Assembly: GCF_001514065.1 (NCBI RefSeq)
Contig: NZ_KQ948432.1
Location: 79,632 to 143,631, forward strand
DNA: 64,000 bases
Reading direction: 5' to 3'
Origin: Streptomyces antibioticus
GTDB lineage: Bacteria > Actinomycetota > Actinomycetes > Streptomycetales > Streptomycetaceae
The translations under genes and the position numbers were made by a program. Shown piece by piece: positions 51,409 to 59,910 of the stretch (the first letter of the stretch is position 1; every line of letters starts with the position of its first letter). The notes below the pieces were generated by a model. That model did no database searches. It was not told the origin of the DNA and saw nothing but the letters and a program-made list of their open reading frames with translations.

Positions 51409-52659
51409 TCACAGCCCGGCGAGCGCCGACCGCACCGCCTCCAGGTCCGCGTCCGACGCCAATCCGGCGTGATAGAGCCGCAGTTCCGTCGCCCCCAGCG
51501 CTCGCGCGCGTGCCGCGTCCGAGGCAAGAGTGCCGGGGCTGCCGCCCATGCCGGAGACGACGGTGAAGTTGGCGGCGATGACCGACCCACCGGACACCTC
51601 GCCCCCTTCTGCCGCCCCGGCCACCCCAGCCACCCCAGCCACTCCGGCCACCCCGACCGCCCCGGCCACTCCGACCGCCCCGACCGCCCCGGCAAACGGA
51701 GCCAACAGATCCGTCCCACCCGCGCACGGCACGACCACCCCGTCCGCCACGGACAGGATGTGCGCCGGGTCCACACCCGCGTTGGCCCCGACGTGGTAGG
51801 AGACAGGGTCGGCATGCAGCAGGATCTGGAACCCCGCCGGAGCGGCCCCGCGCACCGCCGTCACCGCCGCCTCCTGGAGCGTGCGGGCGGTGTCGTCACG
51901 CCACGCGCGCGTGGCGCCCGCCGGCGAAGCACCCAGAAGCTTCTCGACCCCGGCCCAGCCTCCGCCGGAGGGCGCCCCCCGCCACACCGGCTCCAGCGCG
52001 GCGCGGACGACGGCCGCCAGCTCGTCGGCGTCGACACCCTGGGCGCCGTACCCCTCCCGGCAGGTGGGGCAGAAGCAGAGCGCCATCAAGTACAGGCCCG
52101 CGTCGCCGAGGCCGACGCCGCCGGTCTTGTCGTGGGCGTGCAGATGCTGGAGGCCGTACCAGCCGAGGGACTCCAGTTCCGTGCCGTGGGCGCCCGGGCG
52201 TACCGCGGCCTCGGCGGCCAGGTCGACGAGGTACGCGCGCGTGGCGGGCTGGGCGATGCACGGGGCCCAGGGGTAGCGGTCGCCGTAGGCGTTGACGACG
52301 GAGGTGTCGGGATGCTCGGCGCCCAGCCGGGAGTTGTGGGCGAGGACCACCCAGGTGTGCACTTCCAGACCGGCGTCGGTGAGCGCGGCGGCCGCCTCGC
52401 CGAAGGCGTCGCCGGGCGCCCAGTCGCCGGCCGCGTAGGGGCGCAACTCCCGTCCCTGCCAACGGTCGTCGGTGGCGTAGAGGACGGCCGCGTGTTCGGC
52501 GGTGACGATGCGGTGGCGCGGGTGGCGGGGGGTCAGCGCGCGCGTGGAGTGGTAGGCGGAGGCGAGCGTCACCTGCTGGACGCCGATGGCGGCGATGGTT
52601 CCGGCGGCCTGCGGATCTCCGTTGACGTCCCAGGGGTAGACGAATGCCGACGCCTTCAC
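51409..52659 (-). CDS. Unrecognised TIM-barrel-like protein translationally coupled to kdgD
   Basis: 416 residues; I do not recognise a named family. The sequence alternates strands and helices as in a TIM barrel: SAFVYPWDVNGDP at the start, LEVHTWVVLAHNSRLGAEHPD, WYGLQHLHAHDKTGG (conserved acidic/His), and a CFCPTCREGYGAQG segment with a possible zinc pair. This looks like a glycoside-hydrolase-type barrel of unknown specificity. A low-complexity stretch near residue 322-348 encodes Val-Ala-Gly repeats from a nine-unit 9-bp tandem repeat. The ATG overlaps the kdgD stop (ATGA), so a role in sugar-acid metabolism is likely. Confidence 0.7.
   Translation of the reverse strand: MKASAFVYPWDVNGDPQAAGTIAAIGVQQVTLASAYHSTRALTPRHPRHRIVTAEHAAVLYATDDRWQGRELRPYAAGDWAPGDAFGEAAAALTDAGLEVHTWVVLAHNSRLGAEHPDTSVVNAYGDRYPWAPCIAQPATRAYLVDLAAEAAVRPGAHGTELESLGWYGLQHLHAHDKTGGVGLGDAGLYLMALCFCPTCREGYGAQGVDADELAAVVRAALEPVWRGAPSGGGWAGVEKLLGASPAGATRAWRDDTARTLQEAAVTAVRGAAPAGFQILLHADPVSYHVGANAGVDPAHILSVADGVVVPCAGGTDLLAPFAGAVGAVGVAGAVGVAGVAGVAGVAGAAEGGEVSGGSVIAANFTVVSGMGGSPGTLASDAARARALGATELRLYHAGLASDADLEAVRSALAGL
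51614..51694. repeat. Nine-unit 9-bp tandem repeat inside the unknown barrel gene
   Basis: Nine imperfect 9-base units (plus strand ACCCCAGCC, ACTCCGGCC, GCCCCGACC and similar) run in frame, giving on the minus strand Val-Ala-Gly and Ala-Val-Gly triplets. Such slippery repeats vary in copy number between strains. Confidence 0.8.
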
Positions 52660-53597
52660 TTGCCCTCCTCCAGCAGCGCGTAGCCGCGTTCGATGATCTG
52701 AGCGAGCCGCTTCACATGGTCCTCGGCCGGCTCGTGCAGCGGCGGCCTGACCTCCCCCACGTCGAGCCCGCGCAGCCGTACCCCCGCCTTGACGAGGGCG
52801 ACGGCGTAGCCGCGGCCCTGGGCGCGCAGTTCGACGAAGGGACGGTAGAAGCCGTCGAGGAGCCGGTCCACCGTCGCCCGGTCCCCGCTCTCCAGCGCCC
52901 CGTGGAAGGCGAGGGCGATCTCGGGGGCGAAGCAGAACACGGCGGAGGAGTAGAGAGGCACTCCGACGGCGCGGTAGGCGAGTTGGGTCTGCTCGGCGGT
53001 CGGCAGTCCATTGAAGTAGAGGAAGCCGCCCGGGACTTCACTTCGTACGGCACTCACGATCCGCTGCATCAGGTCGAGGTCGCCGAGGCCGTCCTTGAGT
53101 CCGACGATCCCTTGCGTGTGGGCCAGTTCGACGACGGTGTCCGGGGTGAACACGGCGTTGTCGCGCTGGTAGACGATGACGGGCAGCGCGGTGGCGGCGG
53201 CGATCTCCCCGTAGTGCCGCAGCAGGCCCTCCTGCCCGGCGATCACCAGGTACGGCGGCAGGGCGAGCAGCCCGTCCGCGCCGGCCGCCTCGGCGAGCTT
53301 CGCGTACCGCACGGCGAGCGCGGTGCCGTACCCGGCGCCGGCGACGACCGGCACCCGTCCCTCGGTGGCCTCGACCGCGGCCCGTACGCACGCCTCGAAC
53401 TCCTCGGGCGTGAGCGCGTGGAACTCCCCGGTGCCGCAGCAGGCGAACACGGCGGCGGCCCCCGCCTCGACGCCCCGGCGCACATGCGCGCGGTAGGTGT
53501 CGAGGTCGACTGCGCCGTCGGGACCGTAGGCGGTGACGGGGAAGAACAGCGGTCCGCTGGGGATGCCGAGGCGAGCGGCGAGGTCGGCAGGCGTCAC
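52656..53597 (-). CDS. kdgD: 5-dehydro-4-deoxyglucarate dehydratase
   Basis: 313 residues from the GTG at 53597 (AGGGA 6 bases upstream); GTG at 53603 is an alternative. It is in the DHDPS superfamily; SGPLFFPVTAYGPDGAVDLDTY and FACCGTGEFHALTPEEF mark the KdgD branch, PVIVYQRDNAVFTPDT replaces the aldolase Tyr loop, and the Schiff-base lysine is in GIVGLKDGLGD. It decarboxylates and dehydrates 5-keto-4-deoxyglucarate to 2-oxoglutarate semialdehyde, the step before the aldehyde dehydrogenase at 26206-27750. Divergent from uronate dehydrogenase and coupled to the unknown barrel gene. Confidence 0.9.
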   Translation of the reverse strand: MTPADLAARLGIPSGPLFFPVTAYGPDGAVDLDTYRAHVRRGVEAGAAAVFACCGTGEFHALTPEEFEACVRAAVEATEGRVPVVAGAGYGTALAVRYAKLAEAAGADGLLALPPYLVIAGQEGLLRHYGEIAAATALPVIVYQRDNAVFTPDTVVELAHTQGIVGLKDGLGDLDLMQRIVSAVRSEVPGGFLYFNGLPTAEQTQLAYRAVGVPLYSSAVFCFAPEIALAFHGALESGDRATVDRLLDGFYRPFVELRAQGRGYAVALVKAGVRLRGLDVGEVRPPLHEPAEDHVKRLAQIIERGYALLEEGK

Positions 53598-53772
53598 GGG
53601 CACTCCCTGGAACGAGGACGGCGGCGTCGGAGCACGGAAAGAATCACCGTGCGAGATTCTGATCAAAGTTTACGTTTATGAACACGAGGTGCACCACCCT
53701 TGACGCGACGAGCCGATGATCCTTAACTTGTCCACGAATGTGAATATGGGTCCACTCCAAGGAGAGCCGAGC
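53598..53772. promoter_or_regulatory. Divergent kdgD / udh promoter region
   Basis: 175 bases, with an AT-rich core AAAGTTTACGTTTATGAAC at 53666-53684. For udh, TTGACG (53700-53705) and TAACTT (53724-53729) form a good vegetative promoter with an 18-base spacer, giving a leader of about 37 bases. GTGAATATG at 53740-53748 lies where an operator would block initiation and matches a 9-mer in the ALDH/iclR region. AAGGAG precedes the udh ATG by 8 bases. Confidence 0.65.
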
Positions 53773-54582
53773 ATGCCAGCGCCCCGCACCGTTCTGCTCA
53801 CCGGCGCCGCCGGCGGCCTCGGCACCCTGATGCGCGACCTGCTGCCCGCGTACGGCTACGAACTGCGCCTGCTCGACCTGCTGCCGATCGAGGGCGAACC
53901 GGACGCGATCGTCGCGGACCTCGCCGACAAGGACGCGCTCCGCGCAGCCGTCCGGGGCGTCGACGCGATCATCCACCTCGCGGGCATCTCCCTGGAAGCG
54001 TCCTTCGACAAGATCCTCAAGGCGAACATCGAGGGCACGTACAACCTGTACGAGGCCGCCCGCGAGGAGGGCGTCCCGCGGATCGTCTTCGCCTCCTCCA
54101 ACCACGCGGTGGGCTTCACCCCCCGCCCCGAGGGCGACGACCCGCTCATCCCCGTCGACACCCCGCGCCGCCCGGACACCTTCTACGGCCTGTCCAAGTC
54201 CTTCGGCGAGGACCTCGCCCAGCTGTACTGGGACAAGTACGGCCTGGAGACGGTCTCGGTCCGCATCGGCTCCTGCTTCGCCGAGCCCACCAGCGTGCGC
54301 ATGCTCTCGGTCTGGATGAGCCCGGCCGACGGCGCCCGCCTCCTGCACGCGGCCCTGACCGCCGAGGACGTCCAGCACACCGTCGTCTACGGCTCCTCCG
54401 CCAACACCCGCCTTTGGTGGGACCTGACCACGGCCCGCGCCCTCGGCTACGACCCCCAGGACGACTCCGAGCCGTACGCCGAGAAACTGATCGCCGAACA
54501 GGGCGACCTGGACCCGGACAACATCGCCCACGCCTACCTGGGCGGCCACTTCGTGAGCGACCCGCCGCTCTGGCCGTACTGA
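53773..54582 (+). CDS. udh: NAD-dependent uronate dehydrogenase
   Basis: 269 residues from the ATG at 53773. It is an extended SDR: TGAAGGLGTLMRDLL (NAD-binding GxxGxxG), catalytic Tyr and Lys in TFYGLSKSFGEDLA, and ASSNHAVGF. The sequence ASSNHAVGF with the short length (about 265-270) and the C-terminal GGHFVSDPPLWPY type tail are typical of uronate dehydrogenases, which oxidise galacturonate or glucuronate to the aldarolactone. This is the entry reaction of the oxidative uronate pathway whose later steps are kdgD and the ALDH. Divergent from kdgD. Confidence 0.87.
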   Translation: MPAPRTVLLTGAAGGLGTLMRDLLPAYGYELRLLDLLPIEGEPDAIVADLADKDALRAAVRGVDAIIHLAGISLEASFDKILKANIEGTYNLYEAAREEGVPRIVFASSNHAVGFTPRPEGDDPLIPVDTPRRPDTFYGLSKSFGEDLAQLYWDKYGLETVSVRIGSCFAEPTSVRMLSVWMSPADGARLLHAALTAEDVQHTVVYGSSANTRLWWDLTTARALGYDPQDDSEPYAEKLIAEQGDLDPDNIAHAYLGGHFVSDPPLWPY

Positions 54583-54868
54583 CGGGCACGGAACGGGCCC
54601 GCCCGCGGGCATATCCGGGCACGGGACGACACTCCTAGATGTGGCGCGCCAGCGCACATCCAGGGGCGCGGGGAACTGCGCGACCAGCCCAAACACTCCC
54701 GCAGCCGCCCGACGACAGCACGCCCCGAGCTCCTGGGCGCACCCTGCCCGAACGGGCACACCCGGTCACTATCCCTCCTGTAACAGGCCTGGTCACCACC
54801 TCCCACCCGCTGTACAACTTCCTGCATACGGCCCGAACGGGCAGCACGACAGGAAGGCGGGTGACCGA
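54583..54868. other. Gap holding repeat copy C and the deoR promoter
   Basis: 286 bases. The first third contains repeat copy C (54661-54689). The second part, about 54780-54830, is less GC-rich (CTGTACAACTTCCTGCATAC) and is the probable promoter of the DeoR gene; no clear operator was found. Confidence 0.5.
54661..54689. repeat. Dispersed Streptomyces repeat, copy C
   Basis: Bases 54662-54689 are identical to bases 30670-30697 of copy A; the left half of the palindrome and the right-hand stem are missing or diverged. It lies between the udh stop and the DeoR start. Confidence 0.75.
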
Positions 54869-55636
54869 ATGACCAGAACCGCGGAAGAACGCCAGCGGGA
54901 AATCGTCCACGCCGCCCGCACCACCGGCGCCGTAGACGTCAACGCCCTCGCCGTCCAACTCGGCGTGGCCAAAGAAACCGTCCGCCGAGACCTCCGCGCC
55001 CTGGAGGACCACGGCCTCATCCGCCGCACCCACGGCGGCGCCTACCCCGTGGAGAGCGCCGGCTTCGAGACGACGCTCGCCTTCCGCGCCACCAGCCACG
55101 TCCCCGAGAAGCGCAGGATCGCCACCGCCGCGGCCGACCTGCTCGGCGACGCCGAGACCGTCTTCGTCGACGAGGGCTTCACCCCCCAGCTCATCGCCGA
55201 GGCGCTGCCCAGGGACCGCCCGCTGACCGTGGTCACCGCGTCCCTCCCGGTGGCCGGCGTGCTCGCCGAGGCGGAGAACACCTCCGTACTGCTCCTCGGC
55301 GGCCGGGTCCGCCCAGGCACCCTCGCGACCGTGGACCACTGGACGACGAAGATGCTCGCCGGCTTCGTCGTCGACCTCGCCTACATCGGCGCCAACGGCA
55401 TCTCCCGCGAACACGGCCTCACCACCCCCGACCCGGCCGTCAGCGAGGTCAAGGCGCAGGCCATCCGGGCCGCCCGCCGCACGGTGTTCGCGGGCGTCCA
55501 AACCAAGTTCGGGGCGGTCAGCTTCTGCCGGTTCGCGGAGATCGGCGTACTGGAAGCGATCGTCACCAGCACCCTGCTGCCGTCGGCGGAGGCCCACCGC
55601 TACTCCCTGCTCGGGCCGCAAGTCATCCGCGTCTGA
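54869..55636 (+). CDS. DeoR/GlpR-family transcriptional regulator
   Basis: 255 residues from the ATG at 54869 (the longer frame from 54641 runs through the repeat and lacks any family homology). The N-terminal winged helix is VNALAVQLGVAKETVRRDLRALEDHGLIRRTHGG; the C-terminal phosphosugar-sensor domain holds FVDEGFTPQLIAEAL and VDLAYIGANGIS. It starts the cluster that continues with the polyol-type importer and dehydrogenase, which it probably represses until a phosphorylated sugar is present. Confidence 0.9.
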   Translation: MTRTAEERQREIVHAARTTGAVDVNALAVQLGVAKETVRRDLRALEDHGLIRRTHGGAYPVESAGFETTLAFRATSHVPEKRRIATAAADLLGDAETVFVDEGFTPQLIAEALPRDRPLTVVTASLPVAGVLAEAENTSVLLLGGRVRPGTLATVDHWTTKMLAGFVVDLAYIGANGISREHGLTTPDPAVSEVKAQAIRAARRTVFAGVQTKFGAVSFCRFAEIGVLEAIVTSTLLPSAEAHRYSLLGPQVIRV

Positions 55637-55713
55637 AGACCCAACCCACCCCTTGATGCGGCGCGCCATACCCCGTCGCGCCCTTTATCTCCCCTTATGT
55701 GCAGGAGCGATCC

Positions 55714-57084
55714 ATGCGAACCCCGAGCCGACGACGGCCACCGCGAGCCCCGCTCGCCCTGGCCGCCGCAGGGACGCTGCTCGCCCCGCTGCTCTCCGGC
55801 TGCTGGGCCGGAGCCGGCGGGGCGGGATCGGGCGGCGACTCGATCAACGTCCTCATGGTCAACAACCCCCAGATGACCGAGCTCCAGAAGCTCGCGCCCC
55901 GCTTCACCGAAGAGACCGGTATCAAGGTCAACTTCACCGTGCTGCCGGAGAACGACGTCCGCGACAAGATCAGCCAGGACTTCGCCAACCAGGCCGGCCA
56001 GTACGACGTGGCGACCCTCTCCAACTACGAGATACCGATCTACGCCCGCAACGGCTGGCTGCACGAGATGGACTCCTACGTCGCCAAGGACCCTGCGTAC
56101 GACGAGCAGGACGTCCTCAAGCCCATGCGCGAGTCCCTGACCGGCGACGACGGCAAGCTCTACGGCCAGCCGTTCTACGGCGAGTCGTCCTTCCTGATGT
56201 ACCGCAAGGACGTGTTCGCCGCGAAGGGCCTGACGATGCCCGCGCACCCCACCTGGACCCAGGTCGCCGACCTGGCCGCGAAGGTGGACGGCGCCGAGTC
56301 CGGCATGAAGGGCATCTGCCTGCGCGGGCTGCCCGGTTGGGGCGAGGTGATGGCCCCGCTCACGACCGTCGTGAACACCTTCGGCGGCACCTGGTTCGAC
56401 AAGGACTGGAAGGCCCGGCTCGACTCCCCCGAGTGGGAGAAGGCGGCGAAGTTCTACGTCGGCCTGGTCCGTGACCACGGCGAGTCCGGCGCGGCCCAGT
56501 CCGGCTTCGCCGAGTGCCTGAACAACATGACCCAGGGCAAGGTCGCCATGTGGTACGACGCCACGAGCGCCGCCGGCTCCCTGGAGGCGAAGGACTCCCC
56601 GGTCAAGGGCAAGGTGGGCTACGCCCCGGCCCCGGTCGAGAAGACGGACTCCTCCGGCTGGCTCTACACCTGGGCCTGGGGCATCCAGGACGCCTCCCGC
56701 AATCCCGACAAGGCCTGGAAGTTCGTCTCCTGGGCTTCGAGCAAGCAGTACGAGGAGCTCGTCGGCGACGAGATCGGCTGGTCCAACGTCCCGGCCGGCA
56801 AGCGTGCTTCGACGTACACGAACGCCGCGTACCGCCAAGAGGCCGCCGCCTTCCAGGAGATGACCAAGGAGGCCATCGAGGGCGCCCGGCCCACCGACCC
56901 GGGGGTGCAGCCGCGCCCCGCGCCCGGCATCCAGTTCGTCGGCATCCCCGAGTTCACCGATCTCGGCACCAAGGTCTCCCAGGAGATCAGCGCGGCGATC
57001 GCCGGACGCCAGTCCGTCGAGTCGGCGCTGAGCAAGTCCCAGCGGCTCGCCGAGAAGATCTCCGAGGAGTACGAGGGACGATGA
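55714..57084 (+). CDS. Polyol-type ABC transporter substrate-binding lipoprotein
   Basis: 456 residues from the ATG at 55714 (AGGAG 7 bases upstream). The lipobox is APLLSGC. SBP_bac_1 fold: INVLMVNNPQMTELQKLAPRFTEETGIKVNF, FYGESSFLMYRKDVF, and NTFGGTWFDKDW. These blocks match the SmoE-type sorbitol/mannitol-binding proteins. It starts the four-gene, ATGA-coupled uptake unit 55714-59838, 77 bases after the DeoR stop. Confidence 0.92.
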   Translation: MRTPSRRRPPRAPLALAAAGTLLAPLLSGCWAGAGGAGSGGDSINVLMVNNPQMTELQKLAPRFTEETGIKVNFTVLPENDVRDKISQDFANQAGQYDVATLSNYEIPIYARNGWLHEMDSYVAKDPAYDEQDVLKPMRESLTGDDGKLYGQPFYGESSFLMYRKDVFAAKGLTMPAHPTWTQVADLAAKVDGAESGMKGICLRGLPGWGEVMAPLTTVVNTFGGTWFDKDWKARLDSPEWEKAAKFYVGLVRDHGESGAAQSGFAECLNNMTQGKVAMWYDATSAAGSLEAKDSPVKGKVGYAPAPVEKTDSSGWLYTWAWGIQDASRNPDKAWKFVSWASSKQYEELVGDEIGWSNVPAGKRASTYTNAAYRQEAAAFQEMTKEAIEGARPTDPGVQPRPAPGIQFVGIPEFTDLGTKVSQEISAAIAGRQSVESALSKSQRLAEKISEEYEGR

Positions 57085-58019
57085 CCGCGACGACGACGGC
57101 CCCCCTGGCCACCACACCCGTACGCACCACCCGCCAACCGTCGGCCCGGCTGCGCGCCTGGGCCACCCGGGCCCCGCTGCTCCCCGCCCTCGTCTTCATG
57201 ATCGCGGTCACCCAACTCCCGTTCGTGGCGACGCTGGTGATCTCGTTCTTCGACTGGAACGCGCTCTACCCGAAGGCCCGTCACTTCACGGGCGTCGACA
57301 ACTACCGCGAGGTCCTCACCGACGCGGACCTGCGCCACTCGGTGTGGACGACGGTCCTGCTCACGGTGGCCGTGGTCCTGGCCAGCCTGGTCCTGGGTCT
57401 GATCCTCGCGCTGCTCCTCGACCGGAGGTTCCGGGGCCGGGGCGTGGTCCGCACGCTGCTCATCGCCCCGTTCCTGGTGGTCCCGGTGGCGGCGGCGCTG
57501 CTGTGGAAGCACGTCCTCTACAACCCCGAGTACGGCCTGCTGAACGGCCTGTTGCACTACGTCGGCGGCCCGCAGCCCGACTGGATCTCCAACACCCCGC
57601 TCCTCGCGGTCGAGGCGTCCCTGGTCTGGCAGTGGACCCCGTTCATGATGCTGATCCTGCTGGCGGGCCTGCAGAGCCGTGACCCCCAGCAGCTGGAGGC
57701 GGCACGGGTGGACGGGGCGAGCGACTGGCAGATCTTCCGCCACCTCACGCTCCCGCACCTGCGCCGCTATCTGGAACTGGGCGCTCTGCTGGGCTCGATC
57801 TACATCGTCCAGAACTTCGACGCGGTCTTCACGATCACCTCGGGCGGCCTGGGCACGGCGAACCTCCCGTACACCGTCTACCAGAGCTTCTACCAGGCCC
57901 ACGCGAACGGCCTGGCCTCGGCCGCGGGCGTTCTGGTCGTCATCGGCTCGATCATCATCGCGACCTTCGCCCTGCGGGTCGTCTCGTCTCTGTTCCGCGA
58001 GGAGGTGGGCCGGGCATGA
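57081..58019 (+). CDS. Polyol-type ABC transporter permease, MalF-like (SmoF-type)
   Basis: 312 residues from the ATG at 57081, overlapping the binding-protein stop. Six transmembrane helices after a Thr/Arg-rich N-terminus. The EAA loop is LEAARVDGASDWQIFRHLTLPHLRRY. The 3' end overlaps the next permease gene by four bases. Confidence 0.93.
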   Translation: MTATTTAPLATTPVRTTRQPSARLRAWATRAPLLPALVFMIAVTQLPFVATLVISFFDWNALYPKARHFTGVDNYREVLTDADLRHSVWTTVLLTVAVVLASLVLGLILALLLDRRFRGRGVVRTLLIAPFLVVPVAAALLWKHVLYNPEYGLLNGLLHYVGGPQPDWISNTPLLAVEASLVWQWTPFMMLILLAGLQSRDPQQLEAARVDGASDWQIFRHLTLPHLRRYLELGALLGSIYIVQNFDAVFTITSGGLGTANLPYTVYQSFYQAHANGLASAAGVLVVIGSIIIATFALRVVSSLFREEVGRA

Positions 58020-58852
58020 GCGCAACCACCGTGAAGCGCAAGGGACTTGGCCTCGGCGTGACAGCCTGGCTGCTGGGGATCCTCTTCTTCCTTCCCATCG
58101 CCTGGATGGCCCTGACGTCCTTCCACTCGGAGTCGGACGCCGCGACCAACCCCCCGTCCTTCGGGGCGGCGTTGACCCTGGACGGCTACCGTGAGTTCTT
58201 CGGCACGGGCGGCGGCGCGAGCCCCTGGCCGGCGTTGATCAACTCGACTGTGGCATCGGTGAGTTCCACGCTCCTCGTCCTCCTCCTGGCGCTCCCCGCG
58301 GCCTACGCCCTCTCCGTCAACCGGGTACGGAAGTGGACGGACGTCCTGTTCTTCTTCCTGTCGACGAAGATGCTCCCGGTGGTGGCGGGCCTGCTGCCGA
58401 TCTACCTCTTCGCGAAGAACACCGACATGCTGGACAACATCTGGCTGCTGGTCATCCTCTACACCTCGATGAACCTGCCGATCGCGGTGTGGATGATGCA
58501 GTCCTTCCTGGCCGAGGTCCCGGTGGCGATCATCGAGGCGGCCAGGGTGGACGGCGCGCGGCTGCCCACGATCCTCGCGCGCGTCGTCGCCCCGATAGCC
58601 CTCCCCGGCATCGCGGCGACCTCGCTGATCTGCTTCATCTTCAGCTGGAACGAGCTGCTGTTCGCCCGGGTCCTGACCGGCGTGGTCGCCGAGACCGCCC
58701 CCGTCTTCCTGACCGGCTTCATCACCAGCCAGGGCCTGTTCCTGGCGAAGGTGTGCGCCGCGTCGCTCGTCATCTCCCTGCCGGTGCTCGCCGCGGGGTT
58801 CGCCGCCCAGGACAAACTGGTCCAGGGCCTGTCGTTGGGAGCAGTGAAATGA
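58016..58852 (+). CDS. Polyol-type ABC transporter permease, MalG-like (SmoG-type)
   Basis: 278 residues with six transmembrane helices and the EAA loop IEAARVDGARLPTILARVVAPIALPG. Paired with the preceding permease as a heterodimeric channel. No ATPase gene follows; MsiK or another shared ATPase would be needed. The stop overlaps the dehydrogenase start (ATGA). Confidence 0.93.
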   Translation: MSATTVKRKGLGLGVTAWLLGILFFLPIAWMALTSFHSESDAATNPPSFGAALTLDGYREFFGTGGGASPWPALINSTVASVSSTLLVLLLALPAAYALSVNRVRKWTDVLFFFLSTKMLPVVAGLLPIYLFAKNTDMLDNIWLLVILYTSMNLPIAVWMMQSFLAEVPVAIIEAARVDGARLPTILARVVAPIALPGIAATSLICFIFSWNELLFARVLTGVVAETAPVFLTGFITSQGLFLAKVCAASLVISLPVLAAGFAAQDKLVQGLSLGAVK

Positions 58853-59838
58853 AGGCCGCCGTCATCGAGTCCGTGGGCAGGGCCGTCGTCGCCGAGGTCC
58901 CGGACCCGACGCCGGGCCCGCGGGAGGTGGTGGTCGAGGTCGCGGCCTGCGGGCTGTGCGGCACCGACCTCCACATCCTCCAGGGCGAGTTCGCCCCGAA
59001 GCTGCCGATCGTGCCGGGCCACGAGTTCGCGGGCGCGGTGGTCGGGGTGGGCACCCAGGTCACGGAGCTGTCCGTGGGCGACCGGGTGGCGGTGGACCCC
59101 TCCCTCTACTGCCACGAGTGCCGCTACTGCCGTACCGGCCACAACAACCTCTGCCAACGCTGGGCGGCGATCGGTGTGACCACGGCGGGAGGCGCGGCGC
59201 AATACGCCGTCGCCCCGGTCGCGAACTGCGTACGCCTCCCCGACCATGTCCGCACCCAGGACGCGGCGCTGGTGGAACCCCTGTCGTGCGCGGTGCGCGG
59301 CTACGACGTGCTCCAGTCCCGCCTGGGCGCCCATGTGCTGATCTACGGCTCCGGCACGATGGGCCTGATGATGCTGGAGCTCGCCAAGCGCACGGGCGCG
59401 GCGAGCGTGGACGTGATCGACGTGAACCCGGCCCGACTGGAGACGGCCCGCCGGCTCGGCGTCTCGGCGTCCGCGGCGCATGCGGACGAGCTGGACCGCC
59501 CCCAGGGCTGGGAGCTGGTGATCGACGCCACGGGCAACGCGGCGGCGATCCAGGACGGCCTGGACCGGGTGGCCAAGGCCGGCACGTTCCTCCAGTTCGG
59601 CGTGGCGGACTACGCGACGAAGGTGACGATCGACCCGTACCGCATCTACAACCAGGAGATCACCATCACCGGCTCCATGGCGGTCCTGCACAGCTTCGAG
59701 CGCGCGGCGGAACTCTTCGCGAACGGGGTGCTGAACCCGGAGATCTTCATCAGCGACCGCATCCCCCTGGACCGCTACCCGGAGGCGTTGGAGCAGTTCG
59801 CGGCGGGGGTGGGCAGGAAGATCGTGGTGGTGCCGTAG
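58849..59838 (+). CDS. Zinc-dependent polyol/sugar alcohol dehydrogenase (MDR)
   Basis: 329 residues. Catalytic zinc ligands are in CGLCGTDLHI and PGHEFAGAV, structural zinc in CHECRYCRTGHNNLC, and the NAD-binding Rossmann motif in LIYGSGTMGLMMLELA. These place it with sorbitol/arabitol dehydrogenases of the medium-chain family. The substrate of the linked importer, probably a sugar alcohol such as sorbitol, mannitol or arabitol, would be oxidised to a ketose here. No sugar kinase gene follows. Confidence 0.92.
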   Translation: MKAAVIESVGRAVVAEVPDPTPGPREVVVEVAACGLCGTDLHILQGEFAPKLPIVPGHEFAGAVVGVGTQVTELSVGDRVAVDPSLYCHECRYCRTGHNNLCQRWAAIGVTTAGGAAQYAVAPVANCVRLPDHVRTQDAALVEPLSCAVRGYDVLQSRLGAHVLIYGSGTMGLMMLELAKRTGAASVDVIDVNPARLETARRLGVSASAAHADELDRPQGWELVIDATGNAAAIQDGLDRVAKAGTFLQFGVADYATKVTIDPYRIYNQEITITGSMAVLHSFERAAELFANGVLNPEIFISDRIPLDRYPEALEQFAAGVGRKIVVVP

Positions 59839-59910
59839 GGGTTTCCCGGTAGGGGCGGGCGGCCGAAAACCCTTGGCGCGCACCCCCACCCCGCCCCCTA
59901 CCATCCCGCC

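Noticed and set aside
54641-54868. N-terminal extension of the DeoR frame through the repeat
   Set aside because: It is translated repeat and promoter sequence with no family match; the winged-helix start at 54869 fits.
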